Shown in pieces: positions 1-13,032 of a stretch of DNA of 64,000 nt. The translations under genes were made by a program, and so were the position numbers. The DNA comes from Eumeta japonica. Lineage: Eukaryota > Arthropoda > Insecta > Lepidoptera > Psychidae. The stretch lies in assembly GCA_005406025.1 (NCBI GenBank), contig BGZK01000082.1, forward strand, positions 434,001 through 498,000. The letters run 5' to 3'. The notes beneath the pieces were generated by a model. That model had not been told where the DNA came from. It made no database searches and saw only the letters and a program-made list of their open reading frames with translations. The stretch's first letter is position 1; every line of letters begins with the position of its first letter.

Positions 1-421
1 CTTTTTAGTCCATATTTTACGCAAACAATAGAAATGATTCAGAAATGGAATTTTCACATATACAGATTACCCAGGATGGACAAAATAATAGATACAATAT
101 ACACAGCGCAATGAAAAAAATATTTTCTAACAGAGATGCCTTAGTGGAGAAGATTACTTCGAGCCAAAAAATACATCGAACTGAGAGATCATATAAAACT
201 ATGATAACCAAAACATATTTTTTTCTATAAATCTCTTATTTCCGATTCAAATGTTTCAAGACTGTTGTTTCATTTTAATTGTAGACAGAAATTTGAAATG
301 AAACATATGATATTCATCTAAATCAAATATTGAAACTTTCGATAGAACATACACATGACGAATAAAAACTTGATCTTATTCAGATCAAGTAATTTCTTAA
401 AAACAAAAAAAATATACTTAC

Positions 422-3400
422 AATATTTAAAGTAACTTGTATTTCTTTCGTTCTATAACCGCAGTTATAATTTAACACATCCCATGAGAGCCTCTCGAAC
501 GTTTGCCTGCGCTTGTTTATTATATTTATGGATAAGTGCCTTAGGTTCGGTAGGTTTCGTAGTTCTGACAATACCACAGTATTTAACATATCGTATTCCA
601 TACATATATGCTGAAAAAAAAAAAGTTGTTTTTTTTTTATGCTCTGGTATTTCAAATAAGAGTTTATCTCTTCTATTAATGAGAAAATATTAATATAACA
701 AGAAAGAGTGATTCAAATACCCTTTTTGTAAGAAAAACTGTGAAATAAAATTAAGTACCCATAAATAACTGAATGTGAAGAAATCGGCACATTTTGGCAT
801 AAAAGAAGAAGTTTGCTGTGCGTATGATTCATATGGTAATGCAGGCCTTTTTCCAGGTTGACTTGACACCTGGAACATTGCAAAATAAAAAGGAAAACAA
901 TAATATAAAAAAGTCCTAATACATCACATTAAGAAATATGGAATAGGTAGGTAGTTGTCTAAAATTAATATATCCATTTATATGAGAAAAACAAAATGTT
1001 GTATGCCAATTGAATTAAAACAATAAGTAATAACTACTGTGTCTAAACATCTATTTATTTTCTTTGGATTTTAAATCCAAAGAAAATAATTAAATATTAG
1101 ACACAAATCAAAAATGTAAATTTTTATTATATATGGGTTTCAATAACTTCACTTTTAATGTTGTAGGACCTATATTATCAAAGAATCTTATAATATATCT
1201 TATTTAATAAAATTGTTTCATGTTTACATGTATACACAGTGTTTGATAATAAAAATAATTTCAATATCTCTGACAAAAAAGTACCAGTACAGACACAAAA
1301 AAAAATAATAATACATAGGTCATTATCATCGAGACATACAGTGAATATATAATATTAAAGTCAACAGGAAAGCACATAAAATGTTAATGTTTTGGTTACT
1401 TACGGTTACGGGATCGCTTTGCAAAAAATAACAACCCAGAACTGTATAAGATTTTAACTTATTTTTGTGAGCCAATAACAAACTGTCCACAGCTTCGCTA
1501 AAATGTGAAAACAAACAATATTAAACAATCGATACATACTACATATTGTCACTGACTGCCCTTTAAAAAGAACAATGCCCAATTAAGATCAAACACAACA
1601 ATGGCGTTTTCTAAATCCAATCACATTTACTTATGAGAGACTACACATTTAAGTTTATTTTTTTTTCTTTATAAATGAAAATGAAGTTAAATATATGATT
1701 TTTATTAAATTAACTGAACTTTTAATTGTTTAGCTCTTGTATGCGGCTTCGCTTTTGTATGTATAGAATACATATGTACACATATTTGTTTCATCAATAT
1801 TAGGCAAAGGTGTATTAAACCAGGAGTGCTCTCACAATTATTCCCAGGGGGGATTTTATGTGTAAATCTTTTTCGGCGCATATTTATTCCACACAGATGG
1901 AATACTACAAGGCAAAAACCAGAAGGTACAAGTGCACACCCTTGCGCTCTTAATAAATTAACATATGTGATTCATTACAAGTCATGTTAACAATAGAGAA
2001 GTTTCATTCTGGGCTAGGTCTTTGTACACCACCAAAAATCAAGGGATTCAAAAAGGAATTAAGAAAAACACAAAAGGTTATCTATTGTCTCCATCATATA
2101 AAAAAAAACACAATTTAACAAAATTTTATTTCATACAGTATTATACTGACATGATCAAATATGTGACATTCTGTTGACATTTGAAAATTTTGTCAATCAT
2201 TATTTAGTGTGGTGTGGTCCTTTATAGATTTAGTATATTCCTCTGAATATACAAATACAATCACAGTGTGACCACATGTGAAAACTTTATATGCTTGTTA
2301 TGTAATGTTATGTTGCCAATAAAAAGAAAATTTCCTTAAATGCGAGTGTTATTTAATAAATATTGACTTTACTAATTTCTTTCTTTTTATTATTCTAGAA
2401 TACTTACATAAAAATAAAAAAGGAAACATCGCTACGAACTAGGTTAATAAATGATTAAGCAGTAAAACAATATGGTTAGATATAATGAAATCCTATTTAT
2501 TCAACAAGAGATTTTTATACATTCTCTAATTGAATTCCAAAACAAATAAAGGTTTTTAATACACCTGTTCCGATGTACAATGAGGAAAAGCATATGTAAA
2601 GAATTCCTTATTATCATTTCTTTTTTCATGTTTAAAATGTAAATTTATTACACCGATGCGTAAGCAATCTTATTATTGGAATAGTAGTCTTTATCCACAA
2701 GCTGGACTGATCCATTAATTAAATTGCTTATTACTTCACTCTATGGTTTCCTTAGAATATTCTTTTATATAATGAATATAGTTTGTCATAGAAGAGTTAC
2801 TAACCCTTATCAGTGACAATTATGGGCAAATTTTAGCAAGTTCTGATCATTTTGTCCTTGTAGTGATACAGTGGCAGTCGCCCACTTTAAATAGTAGAGG
2901 AGCCCATGATACTAAATGTGGATTTACTCGAGCGTCGCGGATACTTAATAGTATTGGTAGATTAGATGATAGAAAGGATAAATGGTCTTATAATGTTATC
3001 ACTTTTAGAAGTGCGGTAAGCTTCCACAGACTTTCAAAATTGTAAAAAAAAAATGTGACATGGTAATACTCAAGCGTGTCAGATGTTGACATTTTTCATA
3101 CTCCAACATGTCTCTAATATGAAATATGTAATAATCTGACGATTTGCGTGGTAGAAGTGGTCATGCGGAAGGGGTTAAAACAAAAAAAAAATACTTGAGT
3201 GTGTCAGACTTTATGAGGGGGTGTTCAGTGAACCCTACAGATGCTCTAATTTCTTAATTTGACGATTCGGAAGTGACGCAAGCAAGCAGCGAATTTTCGA
3301 AAATGTAAAAATGTCGCCATTTTGAAATATTCGAACGCATACTGAACATTCATCATGATGTCCCCACACTGACCAAAAATCGACTATTTTAAGGGATATT

Positions 3401-6400
3401 GTTAATCTAACAATTTAACTTTTTTCACGCACAAATCCGAGCTTCATACATATTATAATATAAAAACGTGGTCTATGAACAGTAGTGTGGAGAAGGTGTG
3501 ATAGAGTCAGAGATAGTAGAAAAGTGAAAGGGACAGAGATGCGCAGAGTGAGGAATACATGTTTTACCCTAGGTGCATGCTCTGATCTTAATTAATGATT
3601 TTGATTACTATCAGCTTGTGGAAATCATGAGATTATAATATTTTGGTTATTCTGGTATAATTACCTCAAAAAAAAAGACCGCGCTCGAGTAAATCCAGAC
3701 ATCGTTTTATTTTTTGTAACTTTCGTCGTAATCATTAGATTAGTGAAATTGACATTTATTAGCTAGTAATAAACTCCCCTTATCTTAGCTCGAATATTTC
3801 AGATGATCAATTTTTTACTAATCTGACGAGTTTCCCTGAGCCCCCCCTATATTAGGGGCTTATACTGGCTGGAAATACTTATCAATATGCAAAGTATCCT
3901 CCCTTATATTAATCTAATCCAATCGAGTATATTCTAAAATCCCCACTCGGGTTCCCCTACTCAAAAGAAGCAGTAATGTTTTTTATACATAGAATTTTCA
4001 TAAATTTATTAATAATAAGTATGTTTAAGTATGTCGTTTTTTTCAAAGTAAGCATTTAGATTACTTATAAAATATAAATCATAAATGCAATAAATGGCCT
4101 TCTTAATAGAAATTATATTATTAGAATACCAGCAGCTTTTCCCTAATATACTGTATGACATTATGTCCTGAAAAAATCATGAAATAAAGCAGTCTCGCCA
4201 TTACCATATATGTCATGCCAACTTTAGACGAAATGAAACATAATTAGTATCCATTGAATTCAAAACCTTGGTAGTATGAAGATTATTTTAATGAATTTAT
4301 CCATGTTTCTATTCGTTTTTAGTACAACAAAACTGTCATCAATAAATCTTAATAATACTGTCAATCATTATTTTTACCACATTAAAAAAAATATTTATAC
4401 CATATGGAATAAATTATGCATCTTTCCACAAATATTCATAATCTTATTTTTTAGAAAATATTGTCAAAGAAGCCATAGTCATTGAAGTAGCTGTTTCTGA
4501 GAAAGATAGCTTAGAACATGTACTAAAAAGTCACAAACTAACAACCTTCATTGGGAAAAATTGCCGCGTGCCTACCTAGGTATTTTCTTTATTAGCTGTT
4601 TTTTAATTTTTTACAATGGAGACCTTTTTTGTAATGATAGCATAGTATTAGTGTTCAGTTACAGTTATTGTACAAGTGTTACTTTACGATATTGATGTTC
4701 TTGGAACCAAGATTGTGTGTGATTAATATTGAAGTGTTTAATAACAATGCCTTTCACTGCTATCGAAGCAAACATGATTTAACGTTGGTGAGTTTTCATT
4801 GTTTAATTTATGCATTTAGCAATGTACAATATTATTTTTTAAGGAGAACAACTAAATGTATTTTGGAATTTAATGGTAGAATAGTTTATAAAATATTGTA
4901 AGAAAACATTTTTTGAAGAATTTTTCTCCATGGTATCTCTATAACAAATCAACCGATTTTTATGCAGTTTGTGGCAATTCATGCACCTGGGGAAAAGAGC
5001 TGATTTCATTTTGATAGTGAAGTGCAAAAGCTACTTCAAAAAACCGTTTTTCTTAAAATTTCATTTTTGAAACTCCTCAAAATCTACCAGGCGAAACTAA
5101 TTCAGGAAGCCTAAATAGAATGGGTTTTTTTTGAATGCTTATCAAACTGCTTTTTGATCAAATAATCCACTCAAAAGTTATGAGATGTACGTAGGGCGCA
5201 CTGAATTGTCTTTAAAAAAATTCTCCATTAGCATGAATGCACTTTTTCATATGAGTAAACCAATTTTGAAACATTTATGACACTCCTCCCTAATGACCTT
5301 CGAAACATGTTTTTCATACTTTTTGACAACCCCTTCTATTGATAAAAATCGTTGACTGCGTAATTGATTCTTAATTTTTGCGAACAAAAAAAGTCAACAA
5401 GTGCCAGGTTGGAACTGTATGCAAAATCAATCATAAGTTTTACGTTCTTCTCCTTCAAAAATTTATTTGTCCGTTTGGCCGTGTGAGAACCGGCATTATC
5501 GTGATGGAACATGACACAACGTTTATGGTTATTTTTACGTAGTTAGTCAATAGCTTCCGGCAATAAATGACTGTGTACCAATCATTATTCACGGTGCGAC
5601 AATTCTCCAAAGCAACAGTAGCCATGTGTCCAATTTTATTAGAAAAAGAAGCGATCATCTGCTTAGAGGCACTTCGGTTGGTTTCGGCTCATTTCAATAG
5701 ACCCATACGGTCGATTGCTGCTTTGTTTTGGGGTCGTAGCAATAAATCCATGTTTCGTCACCTGTTACTAGATCCCACACCAAATTTGACGACTCTTCCT
5801 TGAATCTGGTAAGCACGGCGTTGCACCAAGCGACGCGGTCCGTTTTTAAACCACAGTCAATTTGTGTGGAATCCATTGCGAACACAGCTTTTTCATACCC
5901 AAATATTTGTTTAGGATTGATTGTGTTTCACTCAGGCTTAATTAAGCCTAAGGGTGCCTAAATCTAATGATAGGTCACATTCATGTCTGTTTCAATCGTA
6001 CGACGTACAATATCGATGTTTTTGTTGTTCATAGCGGTGGACGGGCGACCAGCACGAAATTCGTCACCGAGATTGATACGACCGCGCTTGAATTCTGTAA
6101 ACCATTTATAAATAATTGTCTGGTCGTCTTGCATGGCGCTTCACCGCCAAAAGCAGTTTGAAGCCGAGCGAGGCTCTGCTGAGCTGTCAAATTACACTTA
6201 AAATCATAGAAAATCATACAACGAAAATTTTCATGACTTAAATTTATAGTGATAAAGACATACGATTTTTAAAATGACGCCACAATGTAAAAACAATTGA
6301 CAGTTAGATGAAAGAAACTGTATTCTAGAGTCAAAAAGTTCCATTTTAAAATGTAGTAATAACTTTTAAAATATTGTTTATGAAAATAGCCTGTTCCAGA

Positions 6401-9400
6401 AACTTATAGTGCGCCCCACATATCAGAGTTTTAATTGTTGTAGCCAAAATATATATTCTTTATACAAGGAATCGTGATACCATATATAAAAATTTTTATA
6501 ATTTCATATGTATATTTTTAATGTATTATACAACGACCTAACCCAGAATGCCATACTTAATTAAACATTTTCTTAATATAAAGACTAGTCATCTTGATTA
6601 ACTTATCATTGTAATTATAAAAATAAAAATGTGATCAACGACACAAACATATACAATATAACTCACCTATTTATTTTGAACGGCGGTGATAATAATTTTA
6701 ACTTCAAGTAACCAGGACCTAATATGACGATATCTTCAAGTGAGCAAGCATTTGTATATCTGTAAGATGATAATAAAATTCATAATTAAATATGTCTATG
6801 GTATTATGTATGTCTCCACAAAATTATGTGTACTATAAGAAATTTGGAGTTATCGTAGTTCATAGAAATCACTCAAACGTGTGATAATATTGTTACATTG
6901 TTATTATAACCAGCTGTTTCGGTGTTGACAATATTTCATTTGTGACTCATTCGATGCGGCCTTTAACCTTATTTACATATCTGCGTGTTCATGCTGATTC
7001 TAGAATAAATTAAATGAATCAATGAAAATTTTACTCGTATATAGCGACAATTTATGATAAAACATGCACATATTCATTGACTCAAACTTAAGGTAGCCGA
7101 CCTGATTATACATAGTGTAATGGTAAATTTGTGTAGTTTTTGTGTATTGAATTCTATTTATATTATCGATTGTTTATGAAAATTTATAATAATTAATAAA
7201 GTATTAGTAACTCAAATATGTATTAATTTTATACAATAATTAGAATTTCTATTTAACTTAAGTATTTCACAGTTTTTACAGTGAAATATGAATGGAATAA
7301 TTTAGTTATGGCAGTGTTAATAATAATAATAAACCTTAATACATTACTGTAAACAACCCATTTGAGGTATTAGCAGTAATGTAGTAAGGACTTTAATCTT
7401 ACAATATAAAAGCGATAAAATCTAAAATTACACAAATTTTAATTAAAGTTATACCAAATAAATAGAGACATGAAATTACTCATTTAATTAATGCTGTTAA
7501 GATATCAGTTCATTTCTAATAAAATATAAAAATGTATTTATATCACAATTATTTAGCTGTTACTCTGGTGACAAAAATTTGTTTTTCAAATTGTAAAACA
7601 ATTGAAATTATATTTTATTAAAAATTTCAGTCTACATAATAATTTAATGATTATAATATGTAAATACAAAATGATTGTATTGTCCCTTCAATAACATAAT
7701 ATTTGTGATGTTTGATACTGATAAACTGCATAGAATGTTCTTAAAATTCATAATTTTGCTTTAAATAATGAAATGTAACAGACAATACGAAGTTTAAAAA
7801 CTCACTCCACTAAATAAATACATAATTTTTCTGCTATATCTGAGATGACTATTGGTGATTTAAAAGGAACTATAAAAAATGCTTGATTTCCAATCGCATT
7901 AAGGTTTATCTTACTCTATGGTAGCATTTGTTCATGTATGTCACTTTATAGGCAATATTAAGACAATAATGTTAAAAATTCAATGTCGCTTAGTTCTTTG
8001 CATTTCAGAGTTGTAAAAATTATAAATAACTAGCTTTTTGTTTGCAACTTCACCCCATGAATATAAAATGTATTTCCTTCATTGATCGATATTGCTGTTA
8101 ATTAAATATCGGAATGGGTTCCAATTCTGATGATGGCATTGATCTTGAATATGATTGCATTCACGCCGTTGATTCCAGTTGCGATTCCATACTCTAATTT
8201 CACTCTGGTTACATTTTCAATTTTGGTCACGGTTTCAGTTTTCAATTTAACTTTAGCTACTGGTCATTTGAACAATGATGGATCAAATGCTACTGTCAAA
8301 ATAAAATATATCACTCGGGTACAATGTAGCTCCCTGTCAATAAAATGATGTATAGAATTGGTGTAGTTTCAATAGTACAAATATGAGAATGAAGTCAGGG
8401 AAAAATGCTAGTAGTCGGTCCATAAAAATATGCATGTATATGAATACAAATCGATAAAGAATTTTAAGAGGTTTGCAATTTTGAACAAATAAACATTTAA
8501 TTTATATATGGAAGCACTTAACACTTGTGCAGGATTAAAAATTTTATATTTCTACCATGCAGCACTAAAATTTTGTGTTATTTATAACATTAACATACTC
8601 CATATCCAATAATTCTAAATGATAACATTTTTCTATTGAAAATCCTTTTAATTGTTAAGTATTTTTAAACTTAAAATACATTTAAAAATGCCGATAGTAT
8701 GTCTTAACTATTAAAGCAAAGAAATAAATAAGTAGGTATGAAATTTTATCAGTGCTTTTATTTTATTATTGTGCTATAAACTTATAACTATAATTATGTT
8801 TAAATGATTTTTAATAAAGAGATGTGTACTAGTAAAATAGTAATTTATAACATCCTACATGTTTCAATTCACTGTTATTCATAACGCAGTATGCAAATAA
8901 TCCTATTTCTACTTGTATTTAAACCAATGAATCATACCACTTTATAATAAATCCATGGTATTTTTTTTTCTTTTTTTTACTCAATAATAAATAAGAAATA
9001 ATAGTAGGAATTTGTGGATTCCACAGAGAATCTTCTAGCTGTATGTCAAATGGTTCTCGCATCTGTGTAATAGATGATTTAATTTGTCTAATGCTTTATG
9101 ACATTTACCTAAAGCAAAAAAAAAAATAACAAAATTTCTTATTACCATCAGCTCGATTAGTCAAGAATTAAATAAATGTGTTAAATTTTACACCTAATTA
9201 AAGGCGACCGATTTTCTAACAAAAAACACTAGATTTCCTTCTATAAACACAATATCACTAAAAAAAATTCAGGACATTGGCTCGAGGTCACATCCACTAC
9301 GCCATTCAGAACAAAAAACCAACGGCTTTGAAAGTATTATTTTTTTTATTGAGTGCACATTAATACAAGATGAGTGACAGACTACATTGTTTTGTAAACA

Positions 9401-11904
9401 ATAGCATAATGTGATTATACGCTTTCATAAATATTAATGCACAGAAAAAAAACTTACTTGGAAAGTACATCGTCGATAAATTCTTTAAGTTGAGGTCCGT
9501 AGCAGTTGAGGTGGAATTGTACTTTTTTTACATTCTTTAAGAACATGTTTGTCAAGAATACACTTTTCTCCATTTCCGTAGCTTGCAGAATCAACTTTTC
9601 TCTGTGACACACAGAATATATACATATATATATATAATTTAATTTCTGGTTTTTTAGGAGACTAGATTATAAATGCAACACCCGATCTTAGAATCCAAGA
9701 TGTTTGATTCAAAGATTCCCATTAAAAATAAATTATTAGCAAACGAACTGTTTACTATTTAAATCTTCACATGTAATCTGCTGTATTTTTTAAAGTTAAT
9801 ATCAAAATTTCCTTTTAGTAATTTTATGAAGTCGTAAAATGCAAAGTTATAACATTTTTGTTCTCTTATCATTCGATTTCGAGCTGGTTTCAAATCAGTG
9901 GTTGTATTGCTCGTCCAAGAAAATCACTAAAAACTTATTATTTTATCTGAAATATGTCTATAATAATAGAAGTGTAACACAACTATAATTATAGATATTT
10001 ATTTTTCACGTTTCGGTTTTTGATTTAATGTTTGATACAAAATTTGGATGTCACTATTATGGAGCGGTTACAACAAAATATGATTAAAGAGTGTACTATA
10101 TCTGATTCAAAATGTCTCATTAAATTTATGTCTTATGTAGCAGTTTATTACGAATTAGATTTTAATTATTTATAAATTATTAAGGTTTGCCCTTTATAAT
10201 TTTAATAAATGAACTCACAATGCAAAAAGATTCATACAAATAATATGCACTTCTATTCATATCGGACAGTTGCACATGGACTAATTGTAAAATTTTCATT
10301 TATTATATAAGGCACTCTATCTAATTTTTTTTTTATTACATTCATTTATAACCGTATCATATTTCCTATTTAATAGAATTATAAAACCTATGAGAGCATA
10401 AATTTGTAGAAAATAATATCACACAGATAAATTAAGCCACATGTTATCCACAATAATTATTAAATAAATTAAATGGTACATGCATCAACCAGAGTGACAT
10501 TCCGTAAAGGTTTTTTTTGTACCATAAATACAATAGTCTCCAACTATTTAATATTCAGCAACAATTTTTATTACTCTTTCTATTTCAAAATCACAAGTTA
10601 ATACTTAATGCAATATATTAAAAGCTTATACATAGTGATTAACAAACATCAACAATTTAAAGTTTATATTATAAAATACTATACAATAAATTACATAGAA
10701 TATATTTTATAAAACTGTAAAACATTTTTTTATATAACAATAAATACAAATTTCAATAAAAATTATAATTTATAAATGTCTTTAAGTTGTTATTTTTCCA
10801 TTTTTTTGTGGCTCTCTGTATTATATGAGTTTCAAATAAATCCTACATCATGTAACAGCAATGATTTGTTGCATGGAACCTTGTGATCTTAATGAGTGAT
10901 TCCACTTCTTTGTAATCTTAACTTTTATAGGCCCATTAGGTAATTTTGGAACGAGTAAAATCTTACGAGTTAGCATCGGCGAACTGCCAATGTTAACAGC
11001 ATACGCGAATTAACATTAGATGTGCAAACTTTTTGTACATGTGAAAATTATATTTTTAAATTTAGTTCTATTGCAGAATTATTGTTTTGTTTAAATCGAA
11101 AGGTTTAAATTTTGCAATTCAAATCTTAACATAAGCAATGAATTTAATTTAAATTTACTAGGGTTGCGCAGCCCATCATGTGTTTTGATCGATAAACAAA
11201 TTATATAAAAAATTATACAACTGTTGCTAAAGTGTTGATAAATGTGAAAACTAGACTACTTTTAATGGTTTAAATTTGCAAATTGTGACATTTAAGTTTT
11301 TTAATATTAAAATCAATTTTTAAAATCTCAAAAACAATCCGATCTTATTATGTTATTAGATTCTGTTGGCAATCTGCAATGACTGAAGATTAGTTTTTAT
11401 ATTTCTTTAAATCAGTTATTGGCTAGTAGTTCTGAATTATAATCTATTACGAATTTTCATTGATTCATGACTTATGCTGCTTTCTCTTTGATAATGCTTA
11501 TTTAGTCTTCATATATGACATAAGATATAAAATGTCAGTTTGTCATATCCAATATTAAACATAAAATTTCCTTAAATCTTTGTACAATTTATTTATTTAA
11601 TGCAGCAGTGGTTTCCCAAAGATGAACCCCATGTGTGCAAACAAATTTTATATGATTTTTTTCAGTAGCAGTATCTATTTTTTAAATTCAATACATTTTA
11701 CAAATTGTATTATATTTCAAATACATTTTACTTTAAGAAAAATACATGAATTACAATAGTCTACCTTCGAACATTGTAAAGAAATAAACCATCTCGCCAA
11801 TTTCTGCATGTAGATGATGCTGCAAGAACATCAGACAAGCATAGGTGTTCCATGATGCAGCTCAAAGGAAGTACTGGTAGGTTATTCCACCCTATTCCGG
11901 ACAT
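422..11904 (-). CDS. F-box protein, FBXO33-like (5' part, five exons, 3' end outside window)
   Basis: Coding exons on the minus strand are 11904-11765, 9601-9458, 6759-6667, 1497-1404 and 610-422. All have AG/GT borders and the phases (2,2,2,0,0) join into 220 uninterrupted codons. The first ATG lies one base after an AG acceptor, so there is probably a separate 5' UTR exon. Residues about 6-40 form an F-box (WNNLPVLPLSCIMEHL, then a CRNWRDGLF-type end), which in this class binds SKP1 in SCF ubiquitin ligases. The rest is leucine-rich-repeat-like (LRNLPNLRHLSINI). Order and spacing of the repeats, and the WDVLNYN segment, resemble vertebrate FBXO33 from memory; FBXO39 is the main alternative. 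FBXO33 would continue for roughly 180 more residues, so the terminal exons should lie left of base 1. The gene is divergent from anoctamin-8. Confidence 0.75.
2870..3960. repeat. Lepidopteran-type interspersed repeat in an F-box gene intron
   Basis: The block carries a motif GGATTTACTCGAGCG near 2919 and its inverted copy (CGCTCGAGTAAATCC) near 3683-3698. Between them are short phrases such as ACTTGAGTGTGTCAGAC that occur twice in variant form (near 3070 and 3193). The composition differs from the flanking AT-rich intron. No coding remnant was recognised; a non-autonomous element is likely, and its edges are approximate. Confidence 0.45.
5190..6420 (-). mobile_element. mariner element (decayed), TA target duplication
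   Basis: The element is 1231 bp, near the usual 1.3 kb for mariner. It is bounded by TA at 5188-5189 and 6421-6422. The inverted ends begin CGTAGGGCGCACT (left) and TGTGGGGCGCACT (right, read inward). It lies in the F-box gene intron between 6667 and 1497, on the same strand as the gene. Transposase pieces are read on the minus strand. Confidence 0.85.
5455..6217 (-). pseudogene. mariner transposase remnant
   Basis: Three minus-strand open stretches appear in mariner order. The first (6217-6029) has the N-terminal helix-turn-helix region, including LTAQQSLARLQTAFGGEAPC. The second (5885-5694) has LVTGDETWIYCYDPKTKQQ, the first catalytic Asp region. The third (5658-5455) has GHMATVALENCRTVN, and HHDNAGSHTAKRTNKF follows in a shifted frame near 5515-5455, giving the second catalytic Asp. 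Frame changes between the pieces mean it cannot make transposase. Confidence 0.85.
8110..8270. repeat. Degenerate GATTCC/CAATTTTGGT array
   Basis: A run of imperfect units of about 6-12 bp of the type GATTCCA, GCGATTCCA, CACTCTGGTTAC, CAATTTTGGTCAC gives an open but low-complexity frame. The same style recurs near 23.94, 31.29, 39.44, 55.02 and 62.1 kb. It is not a gene. Confidence 0.45.
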
Positions 11905-12841
11905 TCTGCAAAAATAATTTATAGGACATCTTCCACATCTACATCCTTTATATTGAATTTTATGCTATGTCTAACTACTTGTAATAAAATGAATAAATTT
12001 TATGCACACTGATTTTGAAGAACCTTACAATGAATGAGGCAATAAAGAGGGTTATTCATTTATTTTCAAGTTCTTATCAGCGGAATAAATGTTTTGTAAG
12101 AATAGCAATTAAAATGAAATGTGTGTTCTTCATCTGCTTATTCACTGGTATGATATACATTAAAGACCATCCAAACAATGTATTACACAAAATTTTATAA
12201 ATATCTAAGCTCTCCATCTCATCATGTATCACATCTTTTAACTGCTAATAAAATACTAATGATCGATAAAACTTTATTCCAGAAAATCATTCATCAAAAT
12301 ATATTCATAATACTTAAAAACAAATGATTTCACATATAAATCTCATGTTTTAAGAACACAGACCTCTCTTTCTGCACCTACAGCCTATGATTACTAAGGA
12401 AATATATCTTAGAAAATATTTATGGGCTAATTTCGAAGATTTTACACATTGTATATGGGTACTCTTTTGAAAGGTCATAGAGAGATGAGGATTATGTATA
12501 CAATATATGTAAAATCAATACCTACAATAAATACCCAAATACTATAAATTCTATTATCTATAACTAAAAGGTACAGCAATAGAATTAATATAGTTTCTTA
12601 AAAAAATATGTTACAGCAATTCGTCGACCAAAACCAGCTGTTTAACAAAAACTGTGACGACATAACAGCTGTTTGCTACGTGCCCCGAAAACGGGTTGAA
12701 AAATACGCCATTCATAAGTTATAAACCTTTCGTGCAGTGTACAACATTTTAAAACGACAAAGAATGAGTAATATTCTGAACAGAATTTTATTAAAATTAT
12801 TTTCAAATAAAATACGTATAAAAAGGAAAAGGTCATCTTAC

Positions 12842-12905
12842 CTGGATGTTTATAAACGTTGCAGACAGAAGACACTTTCAACGTCACTTATTTTTTCATT
12901 ATAAA
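12842..12905 (-). other. Possible 5' UTR exon of the F-box gene
   Basis: On the minus strand a segment ends in CATCCAG followed by gtaaga (donor at 12841-12840). It lies about 0.9 kb upstream of the first coding exon, which itself begins right after an acceptor. It contains only a tiny ORF (ATG, two Lys, stop). The transcription start is not defined; the outer boundary is a guess. Confidence 0.4.
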
Positions 12906-13032
12906 CGTAAGTGTTTAAAATTAATTTGCTTTATACAGAATAGATAAAATATAAATTTTAATTATGTATTTTTATTTGCGAATTGTCGAGACAATGGCGA
13001 AAACTCATCACTGTCTGTCCACGAACATCCGA

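Noticed and set aside
1..421. Minus-strand reading frame that could continue the F-box gene (FDVFFGSK then stop)
   Set aside because: An acceptor-like site allows it, but the protein would end about 180 residues short of FBXO33 and the segment has no leucine-rich pattern; more likely intron.
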